Below are positions 53,996 through 64,000 of a stretch of DNA of 64,000 nucleotides, piece by piece. Every line of letters begins with the position of its first letter. Position 1 is the first letter of the stretch. This stretch comes from Aureobasidium sp. EXF-3400 (lineage: Eukaryota; Ascomycota; Dothideomycetes; Dothideales; Saccotheciaceae). The stretch covers positions 1 through 64,000 of the forward strand of contig SWBL01000139.1 in NCBI GenBank assembly GCA_024195585.1, given 5' to 3'. Both the position numbers and the translations under genes were made by a program. The notes below the pieces were generated by a model. The model was given only the letters and a program-made list of their open reading frames with translations, had not been told where the DNA came from and ran no database searches.

Positions 53996-55005
53996 CTATG
54001 CGACACCATCAACGGCATTGTCGGGGCGACCGCGTTCCTTAGCAGCCTCGGCTCCGTTCTTAGGTCCAAAGTAGGCGGGCTCTTCATCGTAGTCTCTCAG
54101 CTTAAGTCCCATACGACCAGGATTGATGTTCCAATGTCCAACAATCAGTGCGATGGAGAAGCAAGGCTTGGCCAAGAAATCCAAAACTCCATAGAAGACA
54201 GCCTCTGAATCAGGGGGGATGACATTGCCGCCCTCGGACACGCCCCAACAGATGGGATAGCAGAGCCAGACGACGAGGGTCAGAACACCGCAGATGAGGT
54301 AGCAGCGATAGACGTCGGAACCGAGGTGTTTGGCATGCTTGCGGCCTTCGACTGCGAGGTTCCAGAAGATAGCGAACATGGCGACGGTACCGAAAGTCCA
54401 GAAGCCTTTATCTAGAGTTAGTATGTGTACATTAAGCAGAAGACAGAACAACAACTTACCCCACTTGTAACGACTCTTGACAAGAGCGCCGATGAGACCA
54501 GTGACGATCATGACCTCGTCAAGGAAGATGGTATAGAGGATGGTAGGCCAAGGTAGACCGGCAGTAAGGAGAAGGTCCATCAGAAGCAGGGGCGTGGTGA
54601 CAAACCTATGGTATGTTAATTGACCATCTTCCGTGTGCATACATACAAGAGAACTCACCAGTCAACGTAGCGGGCGTAGAAGATCTCGCGGTTAACACCA
54701 GCGACCTTGGACCACGTCCTCGGGAACTCGACATCAATGGGTGTCCAGCCAAGGTTAGAGCCCATGGTGAAGTAGGCAATACAGGCAGTCAGGTTGATGG
54801 CAGCGGTGATGTAGAAGAAAATACGGTCTGTACGAGGCTTCATGGCAGAAGCAGCGATGGTGCCCAAAGCGACAAAGCCCATGACGGCGCAAATGGCAAA
54901 GTAGAAGTCAGAGCCGCGCACGGTGATGGCGATGTCGACATGCTTGTTGTTCTGGGTGTTTGGGTTCACCTGAATGGCGTCGTTGCGTTTCTCTAGCCAG
55001 CTCAT
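53996..55005 (-). CDS. Microbial-type opsin, CarO-like light-driven proton pump
   Basis: Three exons, 54659-55005, 54460-54605 and 53996-54405, with introns of 53 and 54 bp, giving 300 aa. Seven helices follow a short extracellular N-terminus (MSWLEKRND). The retinal lysine is K244 in GVLDFLAKPC, with the counter-ion aspartate D240 four residues earlier. In helix C, RYVDWFVTTPLLLMDLLL carries D115 and D126, equivalent to bacteriorhodopsin D85 (proton acceptor) and D96 (proton donor). Retaining both carboxylates points to a true pump rather than a sensory NOP-1/ORP-type opsin. The C-terminal tail is hydrophilic (DYDEEPAYFGPKNGAEAAKERGRPDN). No carotenoid genes are present in the window. Light regulation is expected for the family but no specific site was identified. 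Confidence 0.92.
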
Positions 55006-55957
55006 GTTTGTAGGCGTGTGTATGTTCTGAGGACGAGGATAGGAGATGAACAACCGCAGGCGATGGGCCCAGTATTATACATGACGGGCTCAGGTCTGAT
55101 GGAACAGATCGTCAGTGGCTCATGCTTCTCTGTCGACCTGCTTGCTGGGTCCTGGAGTGTTTCTCCGGACAGCGAGTGGCAGGTGGCAGGTGCGTTCAGC
55201 GAGTCACAGTCACGTCAGAGCGTCTGTAATCAACGACAAGAACGACTTGCATCTTCGGATCTTTGTTCTTTCCACTGGCATGGGCCCTAAGTTACTGCTC
55301 CGTGTAGCAGTGGCTCGACTGTCGAGTTGTTGATCGCTAGCAGGGTACCAGGTCGTATTGATAACGTACTCGTACAGAAAGCACGCATTTCATTCTTCCG
55401 CAGTTCAATCAATTTACTCATGCGACAACTTCAGCCCGAGATCTATGAACCGAGAAGAGCGTCCTTCAGCTCAGGGAAATCAGCGATTCCCATGTCTGCA
55501 ATGCCGTGCTGGACACAGTATTTGAAATAGCATTCAGGAAATTCCATAGCGTTGACACGATATCTCTAGGAATCTGAAATGGCGGAAGTGATGCCGCTGA
55601 ATCGTGATACGGAGGGCTTGTGATTATCAAATGGACGTTGGAACATGCCGTGTTTCAAGAGATGATCAGCATAAGGATCGGTTAGATGAAGAAAAAATGA
55701 CGAAGATATGAGCAGGTGGTTGCGATTTCCCCCGGACCCACACTCCCAGATTGCGGCTCGGCTTGAAGCTTATTTTTGCGCATCAAGTCTTAGCCTTTTA
55801 ACATCTCTTCTCTGGTCAAAGCGAAGAGACAGCAGGAGAGCTCTCTTTCGTTATCATCTCGAGGGATTTAGGCATTCACCCAAGTCCGCTTTCTTTTTGA
55901 CGATTTGACATTATGCGACTCCACCATTCAGGATACTATCCTTGCATGATATGCCCA
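55006..55957. other. Intergenic, upstream of the opsin
   Basis: 952 bp holding the opsin promoter and the 3' flank of the surface-protein gene. No ORF of interest and no confident regulatory motif. Confidence 0.5.
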
Positions 55958-58900
55958 CTACCAAAGAACAATCACAAACAAACAGATTACTAGAGCCATT
56001 GTAGCAGGCTGGACAGTCGATGCAGATTGCTGACCGCTTGCATCAGAAGTACTCGTCTGGGCTGACGACGCGCTCCCGGTCCCGGTTGAAACTGCCACCT
56101 TCGACGTCTCGACACCAGCACGAGTCGAAGACCCCGACAGCACCGATGTGACCGATTTGGATTCAACGCCAGAAGTCAAACGGGAAGCCGAGCTCGAAGT
56201 CGGAGATGCGATACCCTGCCAAACATAGCCTCCGAGTCCCTTCGTTGTCGTGGTCGTTCCCGACTGGATCACCACTGCTGTCCCATCGACTGGGATACTC
56301 AGCGTCTCGCCTTGAACAACGATGGCCGAGCTACCGGGGTACAATGTCTGCGACGCAATGATGATGCCAGAATTGAGTGGTGTGAACGACAACTCCATGG
56401 AACCGGAGGAGAGTCCCACACCACCAGAAGCTCTTGTGGTCAAGGAAGTCGTTTGGCCGTTAACAACAATGCTGCCTTTGGCATCTGGAGGCAGGCTGAA
56501 AGTTGTACCGCTTACTGTGATATCGCTACCACCTGGAATCAATGTTTGGGAAGCGACAATCAAAGGAGTCGCAGATGCAGCGACTGCGGTGTAGGCCTGC
56601 GATCTAAGTGTGAGCACTGCATTGTTAGGAGGAATTGCTTGTATCGCGGTTGCCTTCCCGTCAACCACCACCGAGCTTCCAGAAGCTGGTAAAGAATATA
56701 CAGTCCCTGAGATCTCAACGGCCGAACCACCAGGACTGATGACTTGACTTCCTAAAACGTATCCTCCGGCAAGCAGTGGCACCGCTATTGCACTACCAAA
56801 TACCACAGCAGAAACTGTCGCGATGTTTGGCTGAGCCATGATAGAGGTGGCTCCATTGATCACGATGTTCGTTCCAGATGTTGGTAAGGAATAAGTTACG
56901 CCCGAGACTTCGATTGCCGAACCTCCCGGACTAAGGGTCTGGTCTGCAACCAGATAATATGCGCCCGAAGACTCTGGCTTTGCCGTGACACCACTGATGA
57001 CTACAGTCGCTGGTGATCCCGCAGAATCCTGTATGGTAGAGATGGGCGCTGCTTGTCCATTGATGATGGCATTGCTTACAGATGGTGGCAGAGAGTATGT
57101 GGTCCCCGATAACTCGATAGCAGGTCCTCCACGATTGAGAGTTTGACTCGCTATAACGTACTTGTCGGACGCTACAGGCGTGGCCGTAACTCCACCAATT
57201 ACAACAGACACAGGGGGAGCCAATGATTGAGGCACCACCGTCGATATAGGCACTGTGTTGCCGTTGACAACAACACCACCCGACTCTTGTACAGAGTAAG
57301 TTGTTCCAGAGACTTCGATAGCAGGGCCGCCAGGCCTGAGTGTTTGGCTCTCTATGGCATATGCGTCGGCGCCTGAAACTGGCTGTGAGGAGCCTACCAC
57401 TACAGTACCAGGCGCCTGTGCCGATTTAGTGTTTGTAGGAACATTGACGATATGACCCCCTGTGTTGGGTGTCGTGATCTCAGCAGGAGTGGCAGTCGGC
57501 GAAATCACCGTCGCGGTAGCATCACCAATGACCACGACAGTCGGTACGCTTGACTGGACGACTCTAGATTTTGAGTCTGCTTGAGTAGAACCTGCCTGGC
57601 CAACCTCTTGAACGGTGCTCGTTTGGTCAGGCTGACCACTCGGCTCATGAGAAAGAACCACAGAAGGTGCTTCCTGGCTTATAGCAGGCTGGTTAGGGTT
57701 ATTGGAAGGCTCCTCTGCAGAGGCCGCCGAGGACGCAGCTGCGTCTTGAGTGACGGTCGACTGGGCAGGTTGTTGAGAAGGCTGACCGGAAGGCAATCCT
57801 TCTGTAAGGGAAGGTGCTCCCTGACTTGTTGCAGGCTGTGTAGGCTTATCAGTGGACTTGTCAGCAGGAGCTGCCGAAGACGCGGCTGCGTTTTGGGTGA
57901 CGGTCGACTGAGCATGTTGTTGAGAAGGCTCATTGGACGACGCTCCTTCTGTGATGGAAGGTGCTGGCTGATTAGACGATGCACCTGCTCCTTGTACCGT
58001 AGTAGGCTGAGTAGGTGGATTTTCTGAACTGCCCAAAGGGACCGCCGAAGACGCACCTGCCTTTTGACTCTCAGCAGGCTGTGCAGGCACATCTGAAGGC
58101 GTCTCAGCAGACACCTCTACCGTGGTAGGAGATGGCACATTTGGAGTTGGCACTTTCGTGTTGCTAACAACAGATGGTGTCTTACTGGCAGGTGCAGCCG
58201 ATGTAGTAGCTGCCGCATTGAAGTACATTGCATTTGTCGTTTTGGTGACCGCAGATGAAGACGTCAAGAATGAGACGGGTATGTGAACCTGAGGAGCACC
58301 AGCAGCAGATACAGGTGAGCAACTCATAATGTATGGGACCTGAGAAAGAACGGAGGGTTGTTTCGTCAGCCAGGCAAACAATTCATCACCCAATTCTGTC
58401 GTTATGACCTGCGAATTCCATGTGCTGGTCTGAGACGATACATTGCTATAGTATTGAGCGTGGAAGTTGGTAGCATTGATGCCGAGAAGATCACCATCAA
58501 CGTCAAACTCGTATGGTTCCTGCGCGGCGTTTGAGAACCAGGCTTGGGCTGCAGAGGATATCGGATCATTTGATCGGGAATTCATGCATATCCCGTCACT
58601 GTTGGTGTAACCAGGAATGACGTAGAAAATTCCGAACGCCATATAGGGTGCTGGAAAAGCTCTGTCCTGCTGTTACCAACCATTTCTTAGTTCTAGACAT
58701 ACGAAACACTCACATCGCAGTCGAGTTGCCAGTGTCGGCAACAGATTCCACCATGGTTGCAAAGTATGCACCGGCATTCAATGGACCATTGAGATCTGTT
58801 GGAACACCTGGGATGATAACGCTGTCCAACGTGGCGGGAAGATATGTACCTGGGGTTAACCTTGAGGTAGGGGGTACGGTGATTGTAGAGATTGGGACAA

Positions 58901-59293
58901 TTGTATCTGACATAGGTAAACGATTAGCATGATTCAAAGGTCAAGCAACAGATCAATATGAACACTATCCTGTGAAGCGGCACAATACGTGTCTGGGCAA
59001 TAGACGGCTCGATCGTCTACCTTTGGGGTTGCAATCTACGAAAACGTACCATTGTAGCGCAAATATTCGGTAATCAATGTCCCATTATCGATCGAGACAT
59101 TGTGCCCGGTGTACCAATACCTCAGTTCAACCCCTACAGCGTAGACTTCACAGCAAATTGGACCAAGGGCTGACGAAGTTGTTGCATTTACGGAAGTCGA
59201 AGAGTTCGTATATGAGGCATTCGCTTGTCTAGGAACTTGCAGCGCGAGAGCCGCTCTTATGAGAAGGACAGAGAACCAGATATGGGGAAACAT
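55958..59293 (-). CDS. Large secreted surface protein with six ASQTLxPGG repeats, likely GPI-anchored
   Basis: Three exons, 59050-59293, 58714-58906 and 55958-58661, giving 1046 aa. The introns are 143 bp (58907-59049) and 52 bp (58662-58713). The 52-bp intron uses the acceptor GACAG|AGCTTTTCC, the only one keeping the frame (..TAIAFPAPYMAFG). Exon 1 encodes a signal peptide (MFPHIWFSVLLIRAALALQ) and N-glycosylation sites (NASYTNSST). A Cys-containing domain follows to about residue 250. Next comes a Ser/Thr/Pro/Gln-rich region with a 49-residue repeat. Six repeats of 66-69 residues (IASQTLxPGGxAIEVSGTTYSLPxSGxxVVVNG) then precede a Ser/Thr-rich stalk and a hydrophobic C-terminus (TMALVICLFVIVLW) consistent with a GPI signal. 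Probably a cell-wall adhesin or structural mannoprotein; ligand unknown. Confidence 0.85.
56230..57390 (-). repeat. Six ~200-bp coding repeats
   Basis: The ASQTL-type core recurs near 57350, 57143, 56938, 56740, 56542 and 56344, a spacing of 198-207 bp (66-69 codons). Copies are diverged at the DNA level but strongly conserved in the PGGxAIxVSGT core. Confidence 0.85.
57720..58010 (-). repeat. 147-bp Ser/Thr/Pro/Gln-rich coding repeat
   Basis: TGACGGTCGACTG occurs at 57751 and again at 57898, with near-identical flanks (AQSTVTQ[DN]AAASSA on the coding strand), giving a period of 147 bp or 49 residues. A more degenerate further unit lies to the right. Confidence 0.8.
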
Positions 59294-59889
59294 GACTAGG
59301 ATGCGAGATTGTGTTATACATTTGATGGCAGAATCTGACTACTTATGTAAGTCTGGAGTCTCTTGGATTCTGATCTGTGGCGATCCTCAGCATCCTTCGG
59401 CCGTATGCTTGCATACAATAAGGCGCGCATGAGAGTAAGTACATCATGCACGGCTACAAGCACTGCAACACAGGGCGTGTCTGCGTCCGTTGGATAATGC
59501 GTGGCTTGCAGACTGCTTGTTTCGAGCTTAGTAACACCTGTGATTTGCTACAATCCTTTGTATATGCAGACGCATGGATGTGCGCGCTATTCAACGGCTG
59601 CAAGAATTCTCTGTATAGATGTTACAATCAGAGCTTGATGTTGGCGTGTGCCGCTATCTCGAACAAATCCTTGCAAAGTTCCTAGGTCGACTTTCGTGAG
59701 GGGTGTCAGCGTGCATGCATGAACCCGGCCGATCAGCCTTGCATCTAATATTGGAAAAGCTGAACGCCAGCCGCCTCATTGACTTCTCGATGAGTCGGAA
59801 TACATTGAAAGGCTGGCTGGACTTGAAGCGAAGTCGATTAATGTGGCCGCAGTCCTGGTGGCAAATTGGCAATGTCAAGCGCAATGTCT
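59294..59889. other. Intergenic, no gene recognised
   Basis: 596 bp between the histidine-kinase stop and the surface-protein start. Contains the promoter of the latter. Confidence 0.5.
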
Positions 59890-62800
59890 TCATCCGTAGC
59901 TAGACCAAGTATCGACCAAAGCCTCCATCTGCGGCACGAGATCTTTTATAGTAAACGGTTTTGTGACCACCGAGTCCATTCCAGCCTCAATTGCAGCGGC
60001 AATTTGTTCATTGCGAGCATTGGCCGTAATTGCAATTACCGGAACATGGCCAGATATTTCTCCAGATTGTTCGAGGGCGCGGATGCGGCGTATACAGGTC
60101 AGACCGTCCATGATAGGCATTTCGACATCAAGCAAGATCAAACTCAGCGGTGTGGCTTCCTTTGTACTTGAGAGGTACGTGGTCTTGGATAGATGATTGA
60201 GAGCTTCGAGTCCGTTTTCGGCTACATCGACTTCGCAGCCCAGTTTGCGCAACTGTTTTGCCATGACTTTTGAGTTTATCAGGTTGTCTTCGACGACTGT
60301 TGTATGTTAAACATTGCTCACAACAAAACAAGTCTGGACAAACTTACGCAGAATATGCATGTCTTTAACCAGAGTTCTTCCTTGCGGCACCATGTCGATC
60401 TTTTCAAGGACCTTCACCACATCGAAAGATCCACCCAGAGAATGTGGTACGTTTTTCACACTGATTGTAGACTCAACAGAAGCCACAGAGCCAGCACGAC
60501 TCCTTCGAGCGGCATGCTTGGCTTGAATGTAGAAAGCGAATCGGCTGCCGACTGAAGGTTCGCTGTGCAGACCAATTTGACCCTTCTGAAGTTCCACAAG
60601 CTCGCGACTTATGAAAAGGCCCAAACCAGAGCCACCGTATTGTTTGTATGTTTTGGGAGCTTTCGACGTCAATCAGCTTTGTGTCTATGTTCTAAGAAGA
60701 TCTATGGACTTACCTTGAGCAAAGCGTTGGAACAGGAGTTGCGACTCTTCTGAGGTAAGACCACAGCCAGTGTCCGTGACACTGAACATCAAGTAGACGT
60801 TATCGGCATCATCATCTGCATTATGAGCAGAAAGCATTGCCGAGACAGTCTCGGTTTCGTCAAAGTCCTTCTTGCGTGGTTTGATAAATTCAACTCCGCA
60901 ATCCTGAGCTGAGGGTGGTGCCGAGAACAATCCATATGCCAAAGTGATGCGGCGGATATCCGAGTTCCTCGTGAATTTCAAGGCATTCGTGATAAGGTTA
61001 ATAATGATCTGTAACAACCTGCTGGGGTCACACAGCACATCATTCACAAAGCAATCACTGGGTAATTCTTCGACCTCAGTTTTGATGTCGGAGTTTTTCA
61101 TCTCGGCTTCGAACATCTTGAGTGCTTTCTCAATAACCTCTCGAGGTCTTGTTCTCTCCGGAGCCAGCACTAAGAGGTTAGAGTCCAACTTCGAAAAATC
61201 GAGGACTTCGTCGATAATGACCTGTAAGCTGCGTTAGCTACTGTATCTACTGATACAGTTGAGGTAATACTACCTTCATATGCAGAGCGCAGATACTAAT
61301 TGTGTGCGCTGCATCGGCCACTGTGTCGAACACCTCCGGAGGCAAAGTTTCTGCTGGTATAGAAATGACAGATTCTGTCAGTTGTATGATGCTGCTTAAT
61401 GGGTTTCGCATCTCATGCTTCGGGTTTGTCAGTCCAGGAAGATATCATTGTACCGAGATTGGACGACCTACCGATATCATGTCTATGAAGTTCTGCGCTT
61501 TTCTTTTGGTGTCGATTGCTGCATTCATTCTCTCGGTTGTAAGAGCTTCTGTTAATTTCTTGTTAGTAATATCAGTCAGGTATCCTTGGAGTGTCACAAG
61601 GACACCATTCTCAGCACGATGTGGGAAGCAAACAACTTCAAGCCAACGTGCACGAGTGGGCGACGACTCAGTGCCTGCTCTGACACGAAACTGGAATACC
61701 TGAACATCGTGAGACTCCGCAGCAGCTTGCCAAGCTTCTCTGCTGAACTCTTCGTCATCAGGATGGATGCAGTCGCGCCAACCATATCCAGACTGAGACT
61801 TCTCTATGAAACCCTCTCTTGTTTCACCCAATAGGTCGAGGAAAGTATCGTTCATGTATACCGGCCCGCCATCGCTTCGGTATATGAACATGCCAATCGG
61901 AGCATCTTCTGCCATGCGACTGAATGTCTCGTGATTCTTTTCGTTCTTCAGAGTTGCGATGCTGAGCTGTCGGGTAAGCTTTTCTAGCTGAAGACGATGA
62001 CCAAGACCGGTATCTGCCTGCAGCAATTTGCGTTGGTCCGAAGGAGATTGCAATATGATGACTGCTTTGAGAAGCATCTCGCTCAGCGAGTATATGAATC
62101 TCTTCAAGTTATCATCCACAGGCCTCCGAGGATTGATACCTACAACTACTGAGCCTTGAGCCGAGCCTTTCACGTCAACTACAGTGAAGGCGAACGCTGA
62201 GGTTACTGGGCCGTAGCCAGGTATGAGAATACCGAGCTCTGGTAAGAAGTCGTTGTTCGTCAAAGCAATGACATTCTCGCCTACTTCTGTCCGTTCAAAA
62301 ACTTCCATCAGTTCGTTGGATGGGGTTTCAAAGGCCTTTTGGGAGGTCAAGCCAGATGAGCCAAAGAGGCTGTACTGCTTTTGTCCATTGGAAACAGCAG
62401 CTTTCTCCTGCACCGTATATAGAAGCGTATAAGCTATGTCATCAGCGACCTCATCCATAATACCCAGAAAATCAAGCCAGAGGCTAGAGAGGTCGACAGC
62501 GTGTGTAGTCTTCTGCAGAAATTCGAAAGAAATATCTTCTCTGTTTCTTCGAAGGACCCCAGACGTTACTTCGTTGAAGCAATTCACTGAAGCAATCCAG
62601 CGACCGTCTGAGCCAGCGAAAGGAAGTAAAAACCAATCAAAATATGACTCCTCGGGGAAGCCATCTCGCTCATGGGGGATCATTCTTGCCTTGCTGTAGA
62701 CAGATTGACCCTCTTCCCAACTTCTTCGAATCAGCTCTGTGGTATCAGCACAAAGCTCCTGGCCCCAGATGTCGGCTTGCTTGTTGCCCAGAGCGGCAGG

Positions 62801-63409
62801 ATGTCTAGCACCGAATATTTTCGAAGCGGATTCATTGTAGAACTGTATTAGATCTGGCCCCCAGTATATCATCCTTGGTTGTGGGCAATGCATAAAGCTA
62901 ACTAATAACTCGCGTAGCTGTATCGGCCATTGATCGAGGCGTGGACCACTGATGGCACCTATGGCGGTTTTACTCCAATCGTAATCCAGCAAGTAGCGAA
63001 TCCAAGGGTTGATGGGTACTTGGTCCGAGAAGTTGATCCAGTCATGCATCATACTGTCCAAAGAACCATGATCTTTGGGTTCAGCAGGAGGGGACACGAA
63101 CACGTGCTTGCAGTACATGACGATGTATGATTCTCCAAGCTTTTTCTTGATCCACTCCCTGTTTGCAAAGTTCATGGCCGGCGTAGCCTTTGTCGCGCAC
63201 GTGGTGCTCGATTCAGCAAAGATCCAGTCTTCCAGCGCATCCGAGGGAACATGAGCGAGGGCATGTTGAAAAGCGAGGTTCTTGTAGATACAAGTCGGAT
63301 GCGATCCTGACGAATTCAAGATTACGGTTGGGCGGTTGTCGTCGACAGCGAGTTGGATCAGAAGGTCGAGCTCAGGTGGCAGCCCACCGAGCGATGGTTC
63401 GGATAACAT
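59890..63409 (-). CDS. Hybrid histidine kinase with PAS domain and C-terminal receiver
   Basis: Five exons: 61472-63409, 61274-61417, 60714-61221, 60348-60659 and 59890-60296, giving 1102 aa. All four introns are 51-54 bp. There are no membrane helices, so it is a cytosolic sensor. The N-terminal ~490 residues include a PAS/GAF-like pair ([18 protein letters not shown]...). A second PAS lies at ~505-630 ([25 protein letters not shown]). The HisKA box is [15 protein letters not shown] with phospho-acceptor H647. The ATPase domain shows [11 protein letters not shown] (N-box), [10 protein letters not shown] (G1) and GGSGLGL (G2). The receiver has [12 protein letters not shown], the phospho-acceptor Asp in [13 protein letters not shown], and conserved Ala and Lys in ITANA and KPF. 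It would feed the Ypd1-Ssk1/Skn7 phosphorelay. Class within fungal HHKs and signal are undetermined. Confidence 0.93.
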
Positions 63410-64000
63410 GATGTGCGTAGCGCTACTCGTGTTGGTGACAAGTTCTCTGCTCAGTGCATTGTGAGTTCTGCTGCTTGGACAGCGACTGTCTCTTGGTGAA
63501 TTGCGCCCAGGTTCACCTTGTGCTCGCGAGTGAGACAGGATCTAGAAATGCCCCCGCGCGACAAAGAGAGGGAAACAGCCTTTTGTTCAATCGGCGTCGG
63601 CGGCCCCGAGGACCTCGAACGTTGTAGGAAGGTTAGACTCTTACTAGTCGGTCGCGCACCTGCCCGAACCACCTACAGTACTATTATCACTGTTCTGTGA
63701 ACTGTCTTCCATCCTACAGGGATCCTCGTCCACATCCTATGGCGGCTCTAAAGGAGCGTGTTTCGCTCAATCAGTGAACACATACAAGATCTGCTCAAGA
63801 CACCAGCATGGCTAAGCCAAGATCTCGACCCTGTGCAAACGGTACATCGGATAGATCGCGGCTACGGTCAACACTCCGAGCTGCCGGGTTAACCTTATCT
63901 TGCTAGTGGTATGACCCTGGCCCTGTTTTTGACTACCTAGTCTAATCTTATAAAAGCACGATAGCCAAGGTTCTTGCTCACTCACCCATCTATGAAACAT
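63410..64000. other. Upstream region of the histidine kinase
   Basis: 591 bp to the window edge. Short frames only; no gene supported. Confidence 0.5.

Noticed and set aside
1..64000. CRISPR arrays, bacterial operons, ribosome binding sites, tRNA and rRNA genes
   Set aside because: None seen. The spliced genes show a fungal nuclear chromosome, and no convincing paired A/B-box tRNA was found by eye.

Overview
This is a filamentous ascomycete chromosome segment (Pezizomycotina). Most genes are interrupted by very short GT-AG introns (about 47-65 bp) with CTRAC/CTRAY-like branch points. The gene set is typical of the group: a Zn2Cys6 regulator, a PTH11-like receptor, a hybrid histidine kinase, a CarO-like opsin, AUR1 and a PNP-domain NLR-type protein. 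A Dothideomycete is my best guess from the overall gene content, but the class is inference. No tRNA, rRNA or intact transposon was recognised.

Layout. The left third (1-25 kb) looks accessory. It holds an APH-like phosphotransferase, a secreted GH43-like hydrolase, a long coiled-coil protein, a 3.9-kb stretch with no convincing gene, a large phosphorylase-domain (NLR-like) protein broken by a one-base frameshift, an AT-rich RIP-like relic, a degenerate M20-type amidohydrolase, DUG3 with a divergent Zn2Cys6 factor, and a PTH11-like receptor with a repeat inserted in an intron. From 25 to 52 kb the window is a dense housekeeping block: a DUF1308 protein, SRP9/21, CUL4, a conserved coiled-coil protein, a protein carrying two histone H3-tail-like motifs, MVP1, DCN1, LAG1-type ceramide synthase, AUR1, an Ace2/Swi5-like zinc-finger factor, RPC9 and a CPA-type cation/proton antiporter. 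The right end (52-64 kb) holds a Par32-like GRGGAGN protein, a light-driven proton-pump-type opsin, a large repeat-containing surface protein, and a PAS/hybrid histidine kinase.

Functional links. LAG1 (ceramide synthesis) and AUR1 (next-but-one step, inositol phosphorylceramide) are adjacent and convergent. CUL4 (a cullin) and DCN1 (cullin neddylation) lie 8 kb apart. DUG3 (glutathione degradation) lies near an M20-like pseudoenzyme, the fold that supplies its known partners. The most striking observation is the protein at 32914-34362. It contains one internal nine-of-ten match to the H3 N-terminal tail and a second copy at its extreme C-terminus, encoded with different codons. Exon structures below were worked out by hand from splice signals and reading frame; all coding lengths given are divisible by three.
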